Positions 44,051 through 55,597 of a stretch of DNA of 64,000 nt are shown in pieces. Under the pieces are notes generated by a model, which was not told the origin of the DNA, made no database searches, and saw only the letters and a list, made by a program, of their open reading frames with translations. The translations under genes were made by a program, and so were the position numbers. Position 1 is the stretch's first letter, and each line of letters starts with the position of its first letter. Source of the stretch: Polyangiaceae bacterium (GTDB taxonomy: Bacteria; Myxococcota_A; Polyangia; Polyangiales; Polyangiaceae); NCBI GenBank assembly GCA_025353725.1, contig JANXOF010000016.1, positions 62,001-126,000 of the forward strand, in the 5' to 3' direction.

Positions 44051-44751
44051 ACGCGCCCATGGCAGTAGTCACCGGCACCGGAACCGAGATCGGAAAAACG
44101 CACTTCACTCAGGCTCTGCTGCGTGCTTGGGCACGCGCGCTGAGCGCCACCGGCCTTCACGACCCGTACGTACTCGGAATCAAACCCGTCGAGAGCGGCG
44201 TCGCTTCAAGCTCAAAATCAGACGCCGAGATGCTCCAGGAGGCCTCGACGTTTCACGTGAAACATCGTCCACCGCCTTACCGCTTGACGCGAGCGGTATC
44301 GCCGCACCTAGCAGCAAGAGAGCAAGGGACCCGGATCGACGCTGCCTGCATTGTCCAATACGTTCGGGAATGTCAAAACCAAGTCCACGGACTCGCCGTC
44401 GAACTCGCGGGGGGCTTATTTAGTCCGCTTGGACCCGCGCTATCCAACGCAGACATCGCAGGCCTCCTGCGTCCGACCGCTCTGTTTCTCGTCGCGCCCG
44501 ACCGATTAGGCGTACTCCACGAAGTCGGAGCCACAACGCGCGCCGCTCTCGCTGCTGGCCTCACCATTGATGGCATCCTCCTCGTCGCGCCAGAGACCGC
44601 GGATGCCTCGACGGGGAGCAACGCCGCAGAACTTCACTACGTAACGGAGGTCCCCGTAATGGCGACCGTCCAAAGGGCCACCGTCCAAGCATGCTCCCTG
44701 CTCGAAGGCGTCGCGCGCATCGCCACGCGCCTGGTAAACCTTCCTAGGTAG
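44047..44751 (+). CDS. bioD: Dethiobiotin synthetase
   Basis: BioD closes the ureido ring of dethiobiotin using ATP and CO2. The 234-residue protein has the P-loop GTGTEIGKTHFTQALL, the substrate lysine in GIKPVESGV, the ELAGGLFSPL motif (family consensus ExAGG), and the nucleotide-binding C-terminal half. GTG 44047 overlaps the bioF stop (GTGA). A second parS-type palindrome lies inside the gene and encodes TFHVKH. Its last eight bases overlap the convergent ABC ATPase gene. bioA and bioB are not nearby. Confidence 0.92.
   Translation: MNAPMAVVTGTGTEIGKTHFTQALLRAWARALSATGLHDPYVLGIKPVESGVASSSKSDAEMLQEASTFHVKHRPPPYRLTRAVSPHLAAREQGTRIDAACIVQYVRECQNQVHGLAVELAGGLFSPLGPALSNADIAGLLRPTALFLVAPDRLGVLHEVGATTRAALAAGLTIDGILLVAPETADASTGSNAAELHYVTEVPVMATVQRATVQACSLLEGVARIATRLVNLPR
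44249..44264. other. Second parS-type palindrome, inside bioD
   Basis: CGTTTCACGTGAAACA matches the 16-base parS consensus at 15 positions, and its 14-base core GTTTCACGTGAAAC is a perfect palindrome. It lies within the bioD coding sequence, 1.39 kb from the first site. Two such matches so close together are very unlikely by chance and indicate a ParB loading zone. Confidence 0.9.
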
Positions 44752-45409
44752 GCCCGTTGGCCGTTAGCTGAACCCGGCCACGACAAAGGACTAGCGTATC
44801 GTCCGCTACGGATGACGCGAAGGACTCGTCATGCGTGATCACCACGACCACGGCGCCGCCTGCGGCCTCGGCACGGACCGCGCCGAGAAGAACCGCAACG
44901 CTCTCGGCGTCGAGCCCTGCCGTCGGCTCGTCGAGCAAGAGCAACTTTGGACGATGCAGGAGCGCCCGGGCCAAGGCAACACGCTGCCGCTGGCCACGCG
45001 AATACGTCCGGAAGGGCCTATCCACGAACCCACCGAGATTAAAACGCGCGCGAGCGGCCTCGAACGCCGCCTGGGGACTCACACCTTGAAGCCGAGCCGC
45101 AAGCTCGATGTTCTCGCGCCCGGTCAACTCCGCGTAACACAACGAGTCATGCCCCACCCAGCCCAACACGGCGCGCACTTCAGCGCGAGAGCGCCCAAGC
45201 ACACCGTGCGAAACCATCCCGGATGAAGGCCGCACCAACGTCGCCAAAATACCGAGAAGCGTAGACTTGCCTGAACCATTTGGACCGACCACCACCGAAA
45301 CTCGGCCGACGCCAAAGGAAGCGCTCACGCCGACAAGAGCTCGAACCGAACCAAAGGTCTTTGTCACCCCGCGGAGCTCCACCCCACCCACCGTCTTCTC
45401 ACCACCCAT
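44744..45409 (-). CDS. ABC transporter ATP-binding protein, CcmA-like
   Basis: The 221-residue ATPase has Walker A GPNGSGKST, the signature helix YSRGQRQRVALARALL, Walker B LLLLDEPTAGLD and the switch histidine in VVVITHD. The segment WVGHDSLCYAELTGRENIELAARLQGV resembles CcmA, the ATPase of the heme-exporter complex for cytochrome c maturation. No CcmB or CcmC permease adjoins it, although a CcmF-CcmH fusion lies 15 kb away, so that assignment is tentative. It is a stand-alone gene, divergent from moxR and overlapping the bioD 3' end by eight bases. ATG 45409 is preferred over an upstream start that adds 12 residues. Confidence 0.75.
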   Translation of the reverse strand: MGGEKTVGGVELRGVTKTFGSVRALVGVSASFGVGRVSVVVGPNGSGKSTLLGILATLVRPSSGMVSHGVLGRSRAEVRAVLGWVGHDSLCYAELTGRENIELAARLQGVSPQAAFEAARARFNLGGFVDRPFRTYSRGQRQRVALARALLHRPKLLLLDEPTAGLDAESVAVLLGAVRAEAAGGAVVVVITHDESFASSVADDTLVLCRGRVQLTANGPT

Positions 45410-45586
45410 CCGATAACATTGCGCGAAGCGACGCACCGGACGCAAGCCCAGGCTCTAGTCGACGCGCACCGGCGGCGCACCGCCCACATGCGCAGACAAC
45501 AACCCCCGCATCCGTCGGCACTTCACCCCGCGACACCTCGTTCTCGAAAAAACCGATGCGGGAAAGACCGTGCTACTCTCGCGTCC

Positions 45587-46549
45587 ATGACAGCTGCGCC
45601 CGCCCTCCTCGGCGAGGAGCTACCCCTTATCCAGACACTCCGCCACGCCGTCGAAAGCGCACTAGAGGGCAAAGCCGAGACTGTCGAACTCGCCCTGACC
45701 GCGCTCCTGGCACGCGGTCACTTACTCATCGAAGACATCCCGGGAGTAGGAAAAACCACACTTGCAAGGGCCCTCGCGCGGGCGGTAGGCGGCGAGCTCC
45801 GACGCGTCCAATTTACGAGCGATCTGTTGCCAAGCGACGTCGTCGGCGTATCTATCTACGACCCACGCGACGCAAAGTTTGTCCTTCGGCACGGTCCCAT
45901 ATTTGCCAACGTCCTGCTCGCGGACGAAATAAACCGGGCAAGCCCGAGGACGCAGTCTGCACTGCTCGAGGGAATGAACGAAGCTCAAGTCACGATAGAC
46001 GGCGACACCATCCCATTGCCGGATCCGTTTTTCGTCATTGCCACCCAAAACCCACAGGACTTCGCCGGAACATTCCCGCTGCCCGAGTCCCAACTCGACC
46101 GGTTCATGCTGCGCGTGCGGATCGGCTACCCACCACCACAGGTGGAAATGCGACTTCTGCTCGCAGGTAACACTGACACCGCAACCGACGTACCCGTCGT
46201 CTTAGACCCTGCGCGGCTCGTCGGTTTACAGCGCCACGTAGACCGTATTTCACTCGACCATGCACTCCTCGCATACTTGCACGGAGTCATCACGGCGACG
46301 CGAACGTCGCCGACCCTCTCACTCGGTGCTTCCACACGTGGAGCCATGTCGTTGGGCAAAGCCGCGCGCGCGCGAGCCCTGCTACGAGGTCGCGCCTACT
46401 GCATCGCCGATGACATCCACGACCTCGCGGTTCCGGTACTCGCCCACCGCGTTCGACTTACGAGCCACGCCGACGGCTTCGTTCCTTCGCGAGACGAAGC
46501 TGAGGCCGCCGTTCGTGATATCGTTGCTCGCGTTCCGATACCGCTCTGA
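45587..46549 (+). CDS. MoxR-family AAA+ ATPase
   Basis: The 320-residue protein is a MoxR ATPase, with Walker A IEDIPGVGKTTLARALA, Walker B VLLADEINRASPRTQSALLEGM, sensor 1 FFVIATQNP and the arginine-finger region LPESQLDRFMLRV, then a helical lid. MoxR ATPases act as chaperones for metal insertion or complex assembly, usually with VWA or DUF58 proteins. Here it begins the moxR-DUF58-transglutaminase trio that recurs in many bacteria. The 177-base divergent gap to the ABC gene holds its promoter. Confidence 0.92.
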   Translation: MTAAPALLGEELPLIQTLRHAVESALEGKAETVELALTALLARGHLLIEDIPGVGKTTLARALARAVGGELRRVQFTSDLLPSDVVGVSIYDPRDAKFVLRHGPIFANVLLADEINRASPRTQSALLEGMNEAQVTIDGDTIPLPDPFFVIATQNPQDFAGTFPLPESQLDRFMLRVRIGYPPPQVEMRLLLAGNTDTATDVPVVLDPARLVGLQRHVDRISLDHALLAYLHGVITATRTSPTLSLGASTRGAMSLGKAARARALLRGRAYCIADDIHDLAVPVLAHRVRLTSHADGFVPSRDEAEAAVRDIVARVPIPL

Positions 46550-46573
46550 GACTCGAAGACAGGAATGCCCGGA

Positions 46574-47731
46574 ATGAACACGTTTTCGCGGTTCCGGCTT
46601 CGCATCTCGGCACTACGCCCGCCGCGGAGACTTAAGTTCACTCGAGAGGGGAAGTTCTTCGTCGGAATAACCTTGGGTGTAGGCTTTGCGGCTATCAACA
46701 CTGGGAACAACCTCCTTTATCTGCTCCTCGGCCTCTTGCTCTCACTCATCATTGTGAGCGGCCTCATGAGCGAACTAAGTCTTCGAGGCTTATCCGTGGT
46801 GAGGCGACTCCCCCTGCGCGCTCAAGTAGGGAGACCCCACTTGGTCGAAATCGAAGTGTTCAACAAGAAGCGACGCTTTCCATCCTACGCAATTGAGGTC
46901 GAAGACCTCCGAGAAGGCCAACCGGCCGATAAGCGCTGCTTCTTCCTAAAGATATCTCCAAGCAGCGCACAAGTAGCTGCCTACAGAAGGACACCCGCAA
47001 AGCGGGGAAGGGACACCCATGTAGGCTTCCGGATTGCGACGCGATTTCCATTCGGTCTCTTCGAAAAATCACGAGAGGTAAAAGCTCTAGGAGAACTCAC
47101 TATCTACCCGCACGTGGACTCTCGGACCGTAGCGGCGAACCCCGCGGGCCGCACGGAAGGGGCGGAGTCATCCTACCAACGCGGTCACGGCAACGACTAC
47201 CTGGGGCTAAAGCTCCTCCGAGCCGGTGACGACACCCGCGACATTCATTGGAGAAAGAGCGCAGCCTTAGGACAGCTCGTGTCGCGTGAGCGTGCGCGCG
47301 ACGCACAACCGGACGTCGTCCTTTGGCTCGACGTGCGCCAACCACTCAACGTCGGTGATGAGTGGAATACAAACTTGGAAGCGAATATCCGAGAAATCGC
47401 ATCACGTGCCGTCGCGCACATCAAGCGCTCCGACGCAGTCACAATAAAAACGTCAGCACATCAATACGTTCGAGGCGACCGCGTAACCGGCGCCGATCCG
47501 CTTCTTCGATTTCTTGCGCTAGTCAAGGCGATTCCTTACGAACCAACGGCCTCGGCGCCGTCGAAATTTCATCCAACACGAACTCAGTCGACCCGACCAA
47601 GCTCGTCGCCAATCGCACGAATAACTAATTTAGGTACCCTCGTAAAAAGGCAAGAACCAAACCCGACCAATCCAACTTCGCCCTTGTCACGCGAGGCGGT
47701 CGTTCCACAAATAAAAAAAATCGCCCCGTGA
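46574..47731 (+). CDS. DUF58-domain membrane protein
   Basis: Two adjacent membrane helices (about residues 25-65) are followed by a beta-rich region. The DUF58 domain then spans about 190-320, with the signature YQRGHGNDYLGLKLLRAGDDTRDIHWRKSA and VVLWLDVRQ. DUF58 proteins are VWA-like partners of MoxR ATPases. ATG 46574 is preferred over ATG 46565 because AGGA lies ten bases upstream of it and only one base before the other. The C-terminal 60 residues are Pro/Ser/Thr-rich. The stop overlaps the next gene by four bases. Confidence 0.88.
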   Translation: MNTFSRFRLRISALRPPRRLKFTREGKFFVGITLGVGFAAINTGNNLLYLLLGLLLSLIIVSGLMSELSLRGLSVVRRLPLRAQVGRPHLVEIEVFNKKRRFPSYAIEVEDLREGQPADKRCFFLKISPSSAQVAAYRRTPAKRGRDTHVGFRIATRFPFGLFEKSREVKALGELTIYPHVDSRTVAANPAGRTEGAESSYQRGHGNDYLGLKLLRAGDDTRDIHWRKSAALGQLVSRERARDAQPDVVLWLDVRQPLNVGDEWNTNLEANIREIASRAVAHIKRSDAVTIKTSAHQYVRGDRVTGADPLLRFLALVKAIPYEPTASAPSKFHPTRTQSTRPSSSPIARITNLGTLVKRQEPNPTNPTSPLSREAVVPQIKKIAP

Positions 47732-49902
47732 GGTTCGGACTCGTTCACCGCCTCATGACAGACGCGCTCGCCGCACTCGGCGTGCTCGCGGTGGTCAGCT
47801 CCTCGTCAATGTCGGCACCCGTATCGGCCTTCGTAATCATCAGTTTAGGCCTCGCGATGGCGATTCCGGAGGCTTGGCAAGGTCGCGCATGGCTGCGCCA
47901 CTTCGCAACGATAGGGCCGCTAACACTGTTTACAGTACAAGGCGCCCGGCTACTCTCAGGCAGTCCTGCCTTGGACATCTCCGTCGAGTTCGCGGCGCTG
48001 CTCCAGGTCATCAGGATCTCGACCCGCAAAGGCGCGGCGCACGATCAACAGATTATCGTTATCGCGCTCCTCCACTTCGTCACGGGCACCGTTCTGGGTG
48101 GCGGAATTGCATACGGACTTTGTTTTATTGGCTTCCTCATCGTCGCTCCCGCGGCACTCGTGCTGAGTCATCTCCGGCGCGAGGTGGAGGGAAACTACAG
48201 GCAAGGCGCACGAGACCGCACAGGCCTTCCGGTCGACGTTCCCCGCATTCTGCGAAGCCGCAGGGTCGTCGGTCGAGGCTTTCTCGCGATGACCGGACTG
48301 CTCTCCGTGCCAATCTTCGTATTCACCGGCGCCTTGTTCATCATGTTTCCACGCGTCGGCCTCTCGCTTCTCCTGCTCGCACACCCTCAACGAGGCAGAA
48401 TGGTAGGCTTTTCGGACCGCGTCGACCTCGGGGAGGTTGGCGTGCTACGCAACGACCCATCGATAGCGCTTCGCTTCGAGGTGCCCGACCTCGCAGACCC
48501 GCCTCCAGCACGAATCACACTGCGCCTTCGTGGCACTGCGTTTGACCGGTACGACGGCCGCCGATGGGAACGCACTCAACCCGCGCACACCCTTGCCGAC
48601 GGGACCGAGCTGCTGAACATCGCGCGTCCGCCTGCTCCCTCGGACCGCAGAGTCACCTTCGACCTCGAACCCATCGAACCGCCCGTCTTATTCCTGCCGC
48701 CTCGTACCGTAGCCGTCCACGTCGGCACACAACAACAGGCGGCCCTCGGTGACCCGCTTCTATTAACTCGCGGGCCCGAAAACGAGATCCGCTATCGCGG
48801 CTCCGAATCTCACGGGCTTCGATACGAAGCCTACATAGCGGGAGACCGCGACCTCCTCACTGAAAGTCTCCCTTCGGCCGACCGCCAACGCTACCTCGAA
48901 GTTCCTCAGGATACTCCAGAACGCGATCGGGCCTTAGCTCACGAATGGGCTGACGGACAACCTTCTCAATACCTAAAAGCAAAAGCGATCGAGGAACACC
49001 TCAAAAAAGACTTCACCTACGACACAGGTTCGCCGTCTGGAGGAAAGCCGCAACCCGTCGATCATTTTCTCTTCGAATCCAAACGCGGGCATTGCGAATT
49101 CTTTTCCACTGCACTCGCTCTAATGCTGAGAGAAGTCGGAATACCATCGCGAAATGTAACGGGCTTTGTAGGAGGAACGTATAACCGATTTGGCCGATAC
49201 TATGCCGTTCGAGAGGGAGACGCACACTCCTGGGTCGAGGCCCATCTCGAAGAACCTGTTAGCGGGTGGATTACTCTCGACGCGACGCCCACCTCCGGCG
49301 CGCAGCCACTACAGGCTACCACCGGTCCGTACGTCTATATGCGTGACCTACTCGAAGCTTTGTCACAACGTTGGAACCACGACGTGTTGAGCTACGACCT
49401 CAAAACTCAGGTCCGAGCGTTTGACGGAGCCAGCCGAGCCTACGAGAAAGCTCGCGCGAAGGCCGGCCTTCATCGCGGGACTTTAGAACGACTCACCCGC
49501 GCACCTAATGTCGCTACGTTCACGGCCGCCATGGTCGTTGCTGCCTACGCGTTTTGGAAACGTCGACACCGAGCACGTAGGGCCCGACAACCCGCGCAGA
49601 GTTCGGAGGCGCCGAACCTCGTGCTCGAAGCTGCTACGTCCCTGTACCGTACGCTAGAGGCCGCAATGGCGGCCCAAGGAGTTGCGCGGACACCGTGCGT
49701 GCCACCACTCAGACACGCCGAGAAGCTAAAAGAACGCGAACATCCCCTTGCAATGGACGTTTTTGTTCTCACGGAATACTACCTGCGCGCCCGATTTGGT
49801 GGTGTACCGATTAGCGAAGAAGCAACGCGGGCATTCGAGAAAAAAGTGAACGAAATCCGAACTTATCCTGCGCTGCCTCAGGAAACCGCGGAAGATATCT
49901 GA
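47728..49902 (+). CDS. TgpA-like membrane transglutaminase (DUF3488 / transglutaminase / DUF4129)
   Basis: The GTG start overlaps the DUF58 stop (GTGA). Five or six membrane helices fill residues about 5-215 (DUF3488). A transglutaminase-like domain follows with the catalytic triad Cys in RGHCEFFSTALALMLR, His in GDAHSWVEAHL and Asp in WITLDATP (about 450-530). One helix near 595-612 precedes a C-terminal DUF4129-like helical region. The active site faces the periplasm. Pseudomonas TgpA is essential, but its substrate is unknown. MoxR and DUF58 genes upstream complete the usual trio. Confidence 0.9.
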   Translation: MRFGLVHRLMTDALAALGVLAVVSSSSMSAPVSAFVIISLGLAMAIPEAWQGRAWLRHFATIGPLTLFTVQGARLLSGSPALDISVEFAALLQVIRISTRKGAAHDQQIIVIALLHFVTGTVLGGGIAYGLCFIGFLIVAPAALVLSHLRREVEGNYRQGARDRTGLPVDVPRILRSRRVVGRGFLAMTGLLSVPIFVFTGALFIMFPRVGLSLLLLAHPQRGRMVGFSDRVDLGEVGVLRNDPSIALRFEVPDLADPPPARITLRLRGTAFDRYDGRRWERTQPAHTLADGTELLNIARPPAPSDRRVTFDLEPIEPPVLFLPPRTVAVHVGTQQQAALGDPLLLTRGPENEIRYRGSESHGLRYEAYIAGDRDLLTESLPSADRQRYLEVPQDTPERDRALAHEWADGQPSQYLKAKAIEEHLKKDFTYDTGSPSGGKPQPVDHFLFESKRGHCEFFSTALALMLREVGIPSRNVTGFVGGTYNRFGRYYAVREGDAHSWVEAHLEEPVSGWITLDATPTSGAQPLQATTGPYVYMRDLLEALSQRWNHDVLSYDLKTQVRAFDGASRAYEKARAKAGLHRGTLERLTRAPNVATFTAAMVVAAYAFWKRRHRARRARQPAQSSEAPNLVLEAATSLYRTLEAAMAAQGVARTPCVPPLRHAEKLKEREHPLAMDVFVLTEYYLRARFGGVPISEEATRAFEKKVNEIRTYPALPQETAEDI

Positions 49903-50579
49903 GCAGTCACGCCCGCGAGCCACCAAAACGAACGAACGGAATCGATCTCACCGCCTGGGCAGCTCGATACAAAACGTGGACGCACACGTGCGCTGCCCTC
50001 ACGCCGCGTCGTCTCAGTGACTCGAGAGGTACATCCTTCAACTCACCCCTGGGAACACATCCCGCCGCCGGTGCCACGTTGGGTGACGCATACGCTTCCC
50101 ACTTTGCAGTCAAGGGAGCGCCCGCGGTCGGCTCGGTGGTAACACGCAAGCGTGAAGCCACAGCCGTCTCGACATTTCCAGCCGATGACGAAACTACCGG
50201 GCAAAACCGGACGCATCCTTTCGAGCTCGCGGCACGAAAGGGCGGTCCGTAGAACATCGACCGCCCGACGGGCCACACGCCCTATGCCCCCGCGTGACGC
50301 CGAAGACCGGCATCGATTCGCCACTTCAAAACACAAGCGCCTCTCGAGCGCTGCATTCCTACCGCCGCCCGTTTAAAAGGCAGAGTCAGGCAGCCAGCAC
50401 CCGGCGGTAGCCACGAAACCTCCACATAGCCCGACCAAACTTCCAGCCCACAGCGTCCCGGCGCACGTTCGCTCCGGCTCGAAAGCGCCTCTCGCGGCTT
50501 TCCGCTCGACCCGATCGCTCCGAACCTAGCGTGGCTCTCAGCGCCGCGAAGACCCCGAATATGGCAACGTGTCTACCTA
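49903..50579. other. 677-base convergent intergenic region
   Basis: This gap separates the converging ends of the transglutaminase gene and gyrB. Long frames are open on both strands (for example plus about 49,960-50,250 and minus 50,278-49,907), but none has a ribosome-binding site, recognisable domain or protein-like composition. No tRNA, small-RNA hallmark, terminator with T-run or mobile element was seen. It may be a degraded gene or simply non-coding. Confidence 0.4.
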
Positions 50580-53315
<2,736 letters not shown>

Positions 53316-53326
53316 TTAGTTCGCGT

Positions 53327-54415
53327 TTATGAGCAGGGCTCAATGCGCCCACCGCGAACAGCGAAGTCCCTCCGATCGGTCAGCATTCGCTCTGAATCGA
53401 TAAGATCGGGACGGGTTGTCGTGAGAAATACCTGTCCGCACTGTTTCTGAAGAAACGAAAAGAGGTCCGCCGTCCGTGCCTTGTCGAGCTCACTTGAAAC
53501 GTCGTCGAGAAGCAAAATCGGTCGTACCCCGCGCGCGGCCGCAACAACTTCAATTTCAGCTGACTTCAGGGACAGGGTTAGCGCACGATGTTGGCCTTGC
53601 GATGCAAAACCTCGGGCTGGGTAGCCGCCTAGAGACAGACTAAGCTCGTCCCTATGTGGCCCAATACCGGCCGCACCCCTACGCAAGTCAGCCACACGCC
53701 GACCTTCGAGCGCGCGAGTAAAGTCAGAAATGTCGTAGGAAGCTGAAGGCTGGTAGGTCACGCTAAGCGAGAGGTCGGGTGCTGCGATTTCCTCGAACGC
53801 CTCGATAGCCTTCTCTGCGAGTAGTTCCGAAGTAACACGACGATAATCCATCAGAGCCAAACCATGACGGACCATAAGTGCTTCCCAAGCTCCTAGGTCT
53901 GCCGCGGACGCACCCCGCGTTTCGAGCGCTCTTTGCCGTTCTTTAAGCGCGCGAGCATAGGAGGTCGCTTCGAGAAGCGATTGTGCTGAACGATAAAGTG
54001 AAATCCGATCGAGGAGTCGCCTTCGTTCAGCACTAGCTCCCGTAGAGAGAATCATCTCTCCGGGATGAAAAACGACCACGGGTGAGCGAACAGCATACTC
54101 CGCAAGCGATCTTGGACGTTTGTCATCAATACGCGCGAGTCTCGTTGCGCCCCTCAGACCCATGCTCTGAAGGCGAACCTCTCGACCATCTATAAACGTT
54201 GCCCGTACACTTGCTATCGTCTCACCAAAGGAAACAAGCTCTCCGAGCTTCGAGGTCCTAAAGCTCTTCGACGTTGCGGCAACGTAGATGGCCTCGAGAA
54301 CATTGGTCTTTCCCTGCCCGTTATCACCCGAAAAGATATTGAATCCTTTGCTCGGCTCAATATCGACTGCTGCTAAGTTTCGAAAGGTTCGAACCTGAAA
54401 ACGAGAGAGATGCAG
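53327..54415 (-). CDS. recF: DNA replication/repair protein RecF, probable CTG start
   Basis: RecF is an SMC-like ATPase that loads RecA at single-strand gaps with RecO and RecR. The 362-residue product has the N-terminal LSRFQVRTFRNLAAVDIEPS, Walker A GDNGQGKTNVLEAIY, the RecF signature around FHPGEMILSTGASAERRRLLD, GPHRDELSLSLGG, the ABC-type signature FASQGQHRALTLSLK and Walker B LLLDDVSSELD. Only the frame immediately following the dnaN stop contains the Walker A, and that frame has no ATG, GTG or TTG before Met85. CTG 54415 is preceded by GAGGG at six-base spacing and gives the family's usual N-terminus, so it is taken as the start. It follows dnaN by nine bases. Confidence 0.9.
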   Translation of the reverse strand: MHLSRFQVRTFRNLAAVDIEPSKGFNIFSGDNGQGKTNVLEAIYVAATSKSFRTSKLGELVSFGETIASVRATFIDGREVRLQSMGLRGATRLARIDDKRPRSLAEYAVRSPVVVFHPGEMILSTGASAERRRLLDRISLYRSAQSLLEATSYARALKERQRALETRGASAADLGAWEALMVRHGLALMDYRRVTSELLAEKAIEAFEEIAAPDLSLSVTYQPSASYDISDFTRALEGRRVADLRRGAAGIGPHRDELSLSLGGYPARGFASQGQHRALTLSLKSAEIEVVAAARGVRPILLLDDVSSELDKARTADLFSFLQKQCGQVFLTTTRPDLIDSERMLTDRRDFAVRGGRIEPCS

Positions 54416-54424
54416 GGGGAACCC

Positions 54425-55597
54425 TCAGATTCGCATAGGCATAACGACTGCAATGAACTGGCGGTCCGCAGACGTCGACGTGCCGGCAGGCCGCAGCACG
54501 GCAGGGTCCAGCTCACCAGACAGACAAACCTCGACCTCTTCGTCAACAATCGAAGCAAGCACGTCAAGGAAGTACTTTGCGTTGAACCCAATGCTGATGT
54601 TTGGACCGTTGTAGTCAATAGGGAGTTCGTCGAACCCGTCTCCACTTTCAGGAGACTCGCTTGTAATTCGCATGGATTTCGCGCTAAACGAGAGCTTCAC
54701 GCCGCCCGTGCGCTCACTTGCAGCAACGGAAACAGCCTTGAGTGCGTCCGCGAATGCGACCCGTGGGGCACGGATAATTTTGTCTGCGCCTTGTGGAATG
54801 ACTTGCGAGTAGGGCGGGAATTGCGCGTCGACGAGCTTCACACTGAAGGTCATGCCCGCGCCCTGAAAAAAAGCGCTCGAACCGCTCTGAGTGATCAGGA
54901 GCTCGGGTTTAGTCGTCTTTCCAGACGACTTTGATCCTGAGGGCTGGCTCTCGGAAAGCATTTCATCACATAGGCGCCGTAGTTCGAGGACTGCCTTCAG
55001 CGGGATGAGCATAGTCGCGGAAGCCTGACGACCCGTGACTTTTACATCTACTTTGGAGAGCCGATGGCCATCCGTCGTGACCATTCGAACGGTGTCGCCT
55101 TCCCACTCGAAAAGTGCAGAGTTCAAATGTGCACGAGTTTCATCCGTGGAAATTGAAAAGTACGTTTTTTGAATCAGTTCAGACAGCACGTCAACGTCGA
55201 GCGCGAGCGTGGGCGATCCCTCGGCCGGCTGCGGCAAAGGCGGGAAGTCGTCTCCCGGCATTCCGCGCAACGTATAACGCCGTGCGCTGCCGCTAGCTTT
55301 CAGCGTTGTCGTTGCGTTGTCTTGACTAGCGATGACGATGGGCCCGTCGGGCATCATTTTGACCCGGTCGAAAAGATCCTTGGCTGAAACTGCAACGCTG
55401 CCTGGTTTGCTTACTTCGGCTGGGATACGCCCTAGAAGGGACAGGTACAAATCCGTCGCCGCGAGGCGCATGGCCGTTTGGCCGTCGGCGGCAAGTAGAA
55501 CGTTGGCCAACACCGGCATGGTGCTTTTGCGTTCGGCCACGCCCTGCATACGGGCGACGAGTTTCAGCAGATCCTTCTTGGCGACCGTGAGCTCCAT
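54425..55597 (-). CDS. dnaN: DNA polymerase III sliding clamp (beta subunit)
   Basis: The beta clamp encircles DNA and tethers polymerase III. The 390-residue protein has the three repeated clamp domains. It opens with MELTVAKKDLLKLVARMQGV, has GRIPAEVSKPGSVAVSAKDLFD, ALFEWEGDTVRMVTTDGHRLSKV and the FSAKSM region, and ends in the conserved MPMRI. A Ser/Lys-rich insert of about 20 residues (near 210-230) makes it slightly longer than the 366-residue E. coli clamp. It precedes recF and gyrB as in classical origin regions, but dnaA is not upstream; cytochrome maturation genes are there instead. Confidence 0.97.
   Translation of the reverse strand: MELTVAKKDLLKLVARMQGVAERKSTMPVLANVLLAADGQTAMRLAATDLYLSLLGRIPAEVSKPGSVAVSAKDLFDRVKMMPDGPIVIASQDNATTTLKASGSARRYTLRGMPGDDFPPLPQPAEGSPTLALDVDVLSELIQKTYFSISTDETRAHLNSALFEWEGDTVRMVTTDGHRLSKVDVKVTGRQASATMLIPLKAVLELRRLCDEMLSESQPSGSKSSGKTTKPELLITQSGSSAFFQGAGMTFSVKLVDAQFPPYSQVIPQGADKIIRAPRVAFADALKAVSVAASERTGGVKLSFSAKSMRITSESPESGDGFDELPIDYNGPNISIGFNAKYFLDVLASIVDEEVEVCLSGELDPAVLRPAGTSTSADRQFIAVVMPMRI

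Noticed and set aside
53327-54163. A shorter RecF starting at ATG 54163
   Set aside because: It would lack the Walker A motif and the first 84 residues, which are clearly encoded upstream in the same frame.
54380-54398. GGTTCGAACC resembling a tRNA T-loop
   Set aside because: It lies inside recF, encodes conserved residues, and no cloverleaf can be formed around it.
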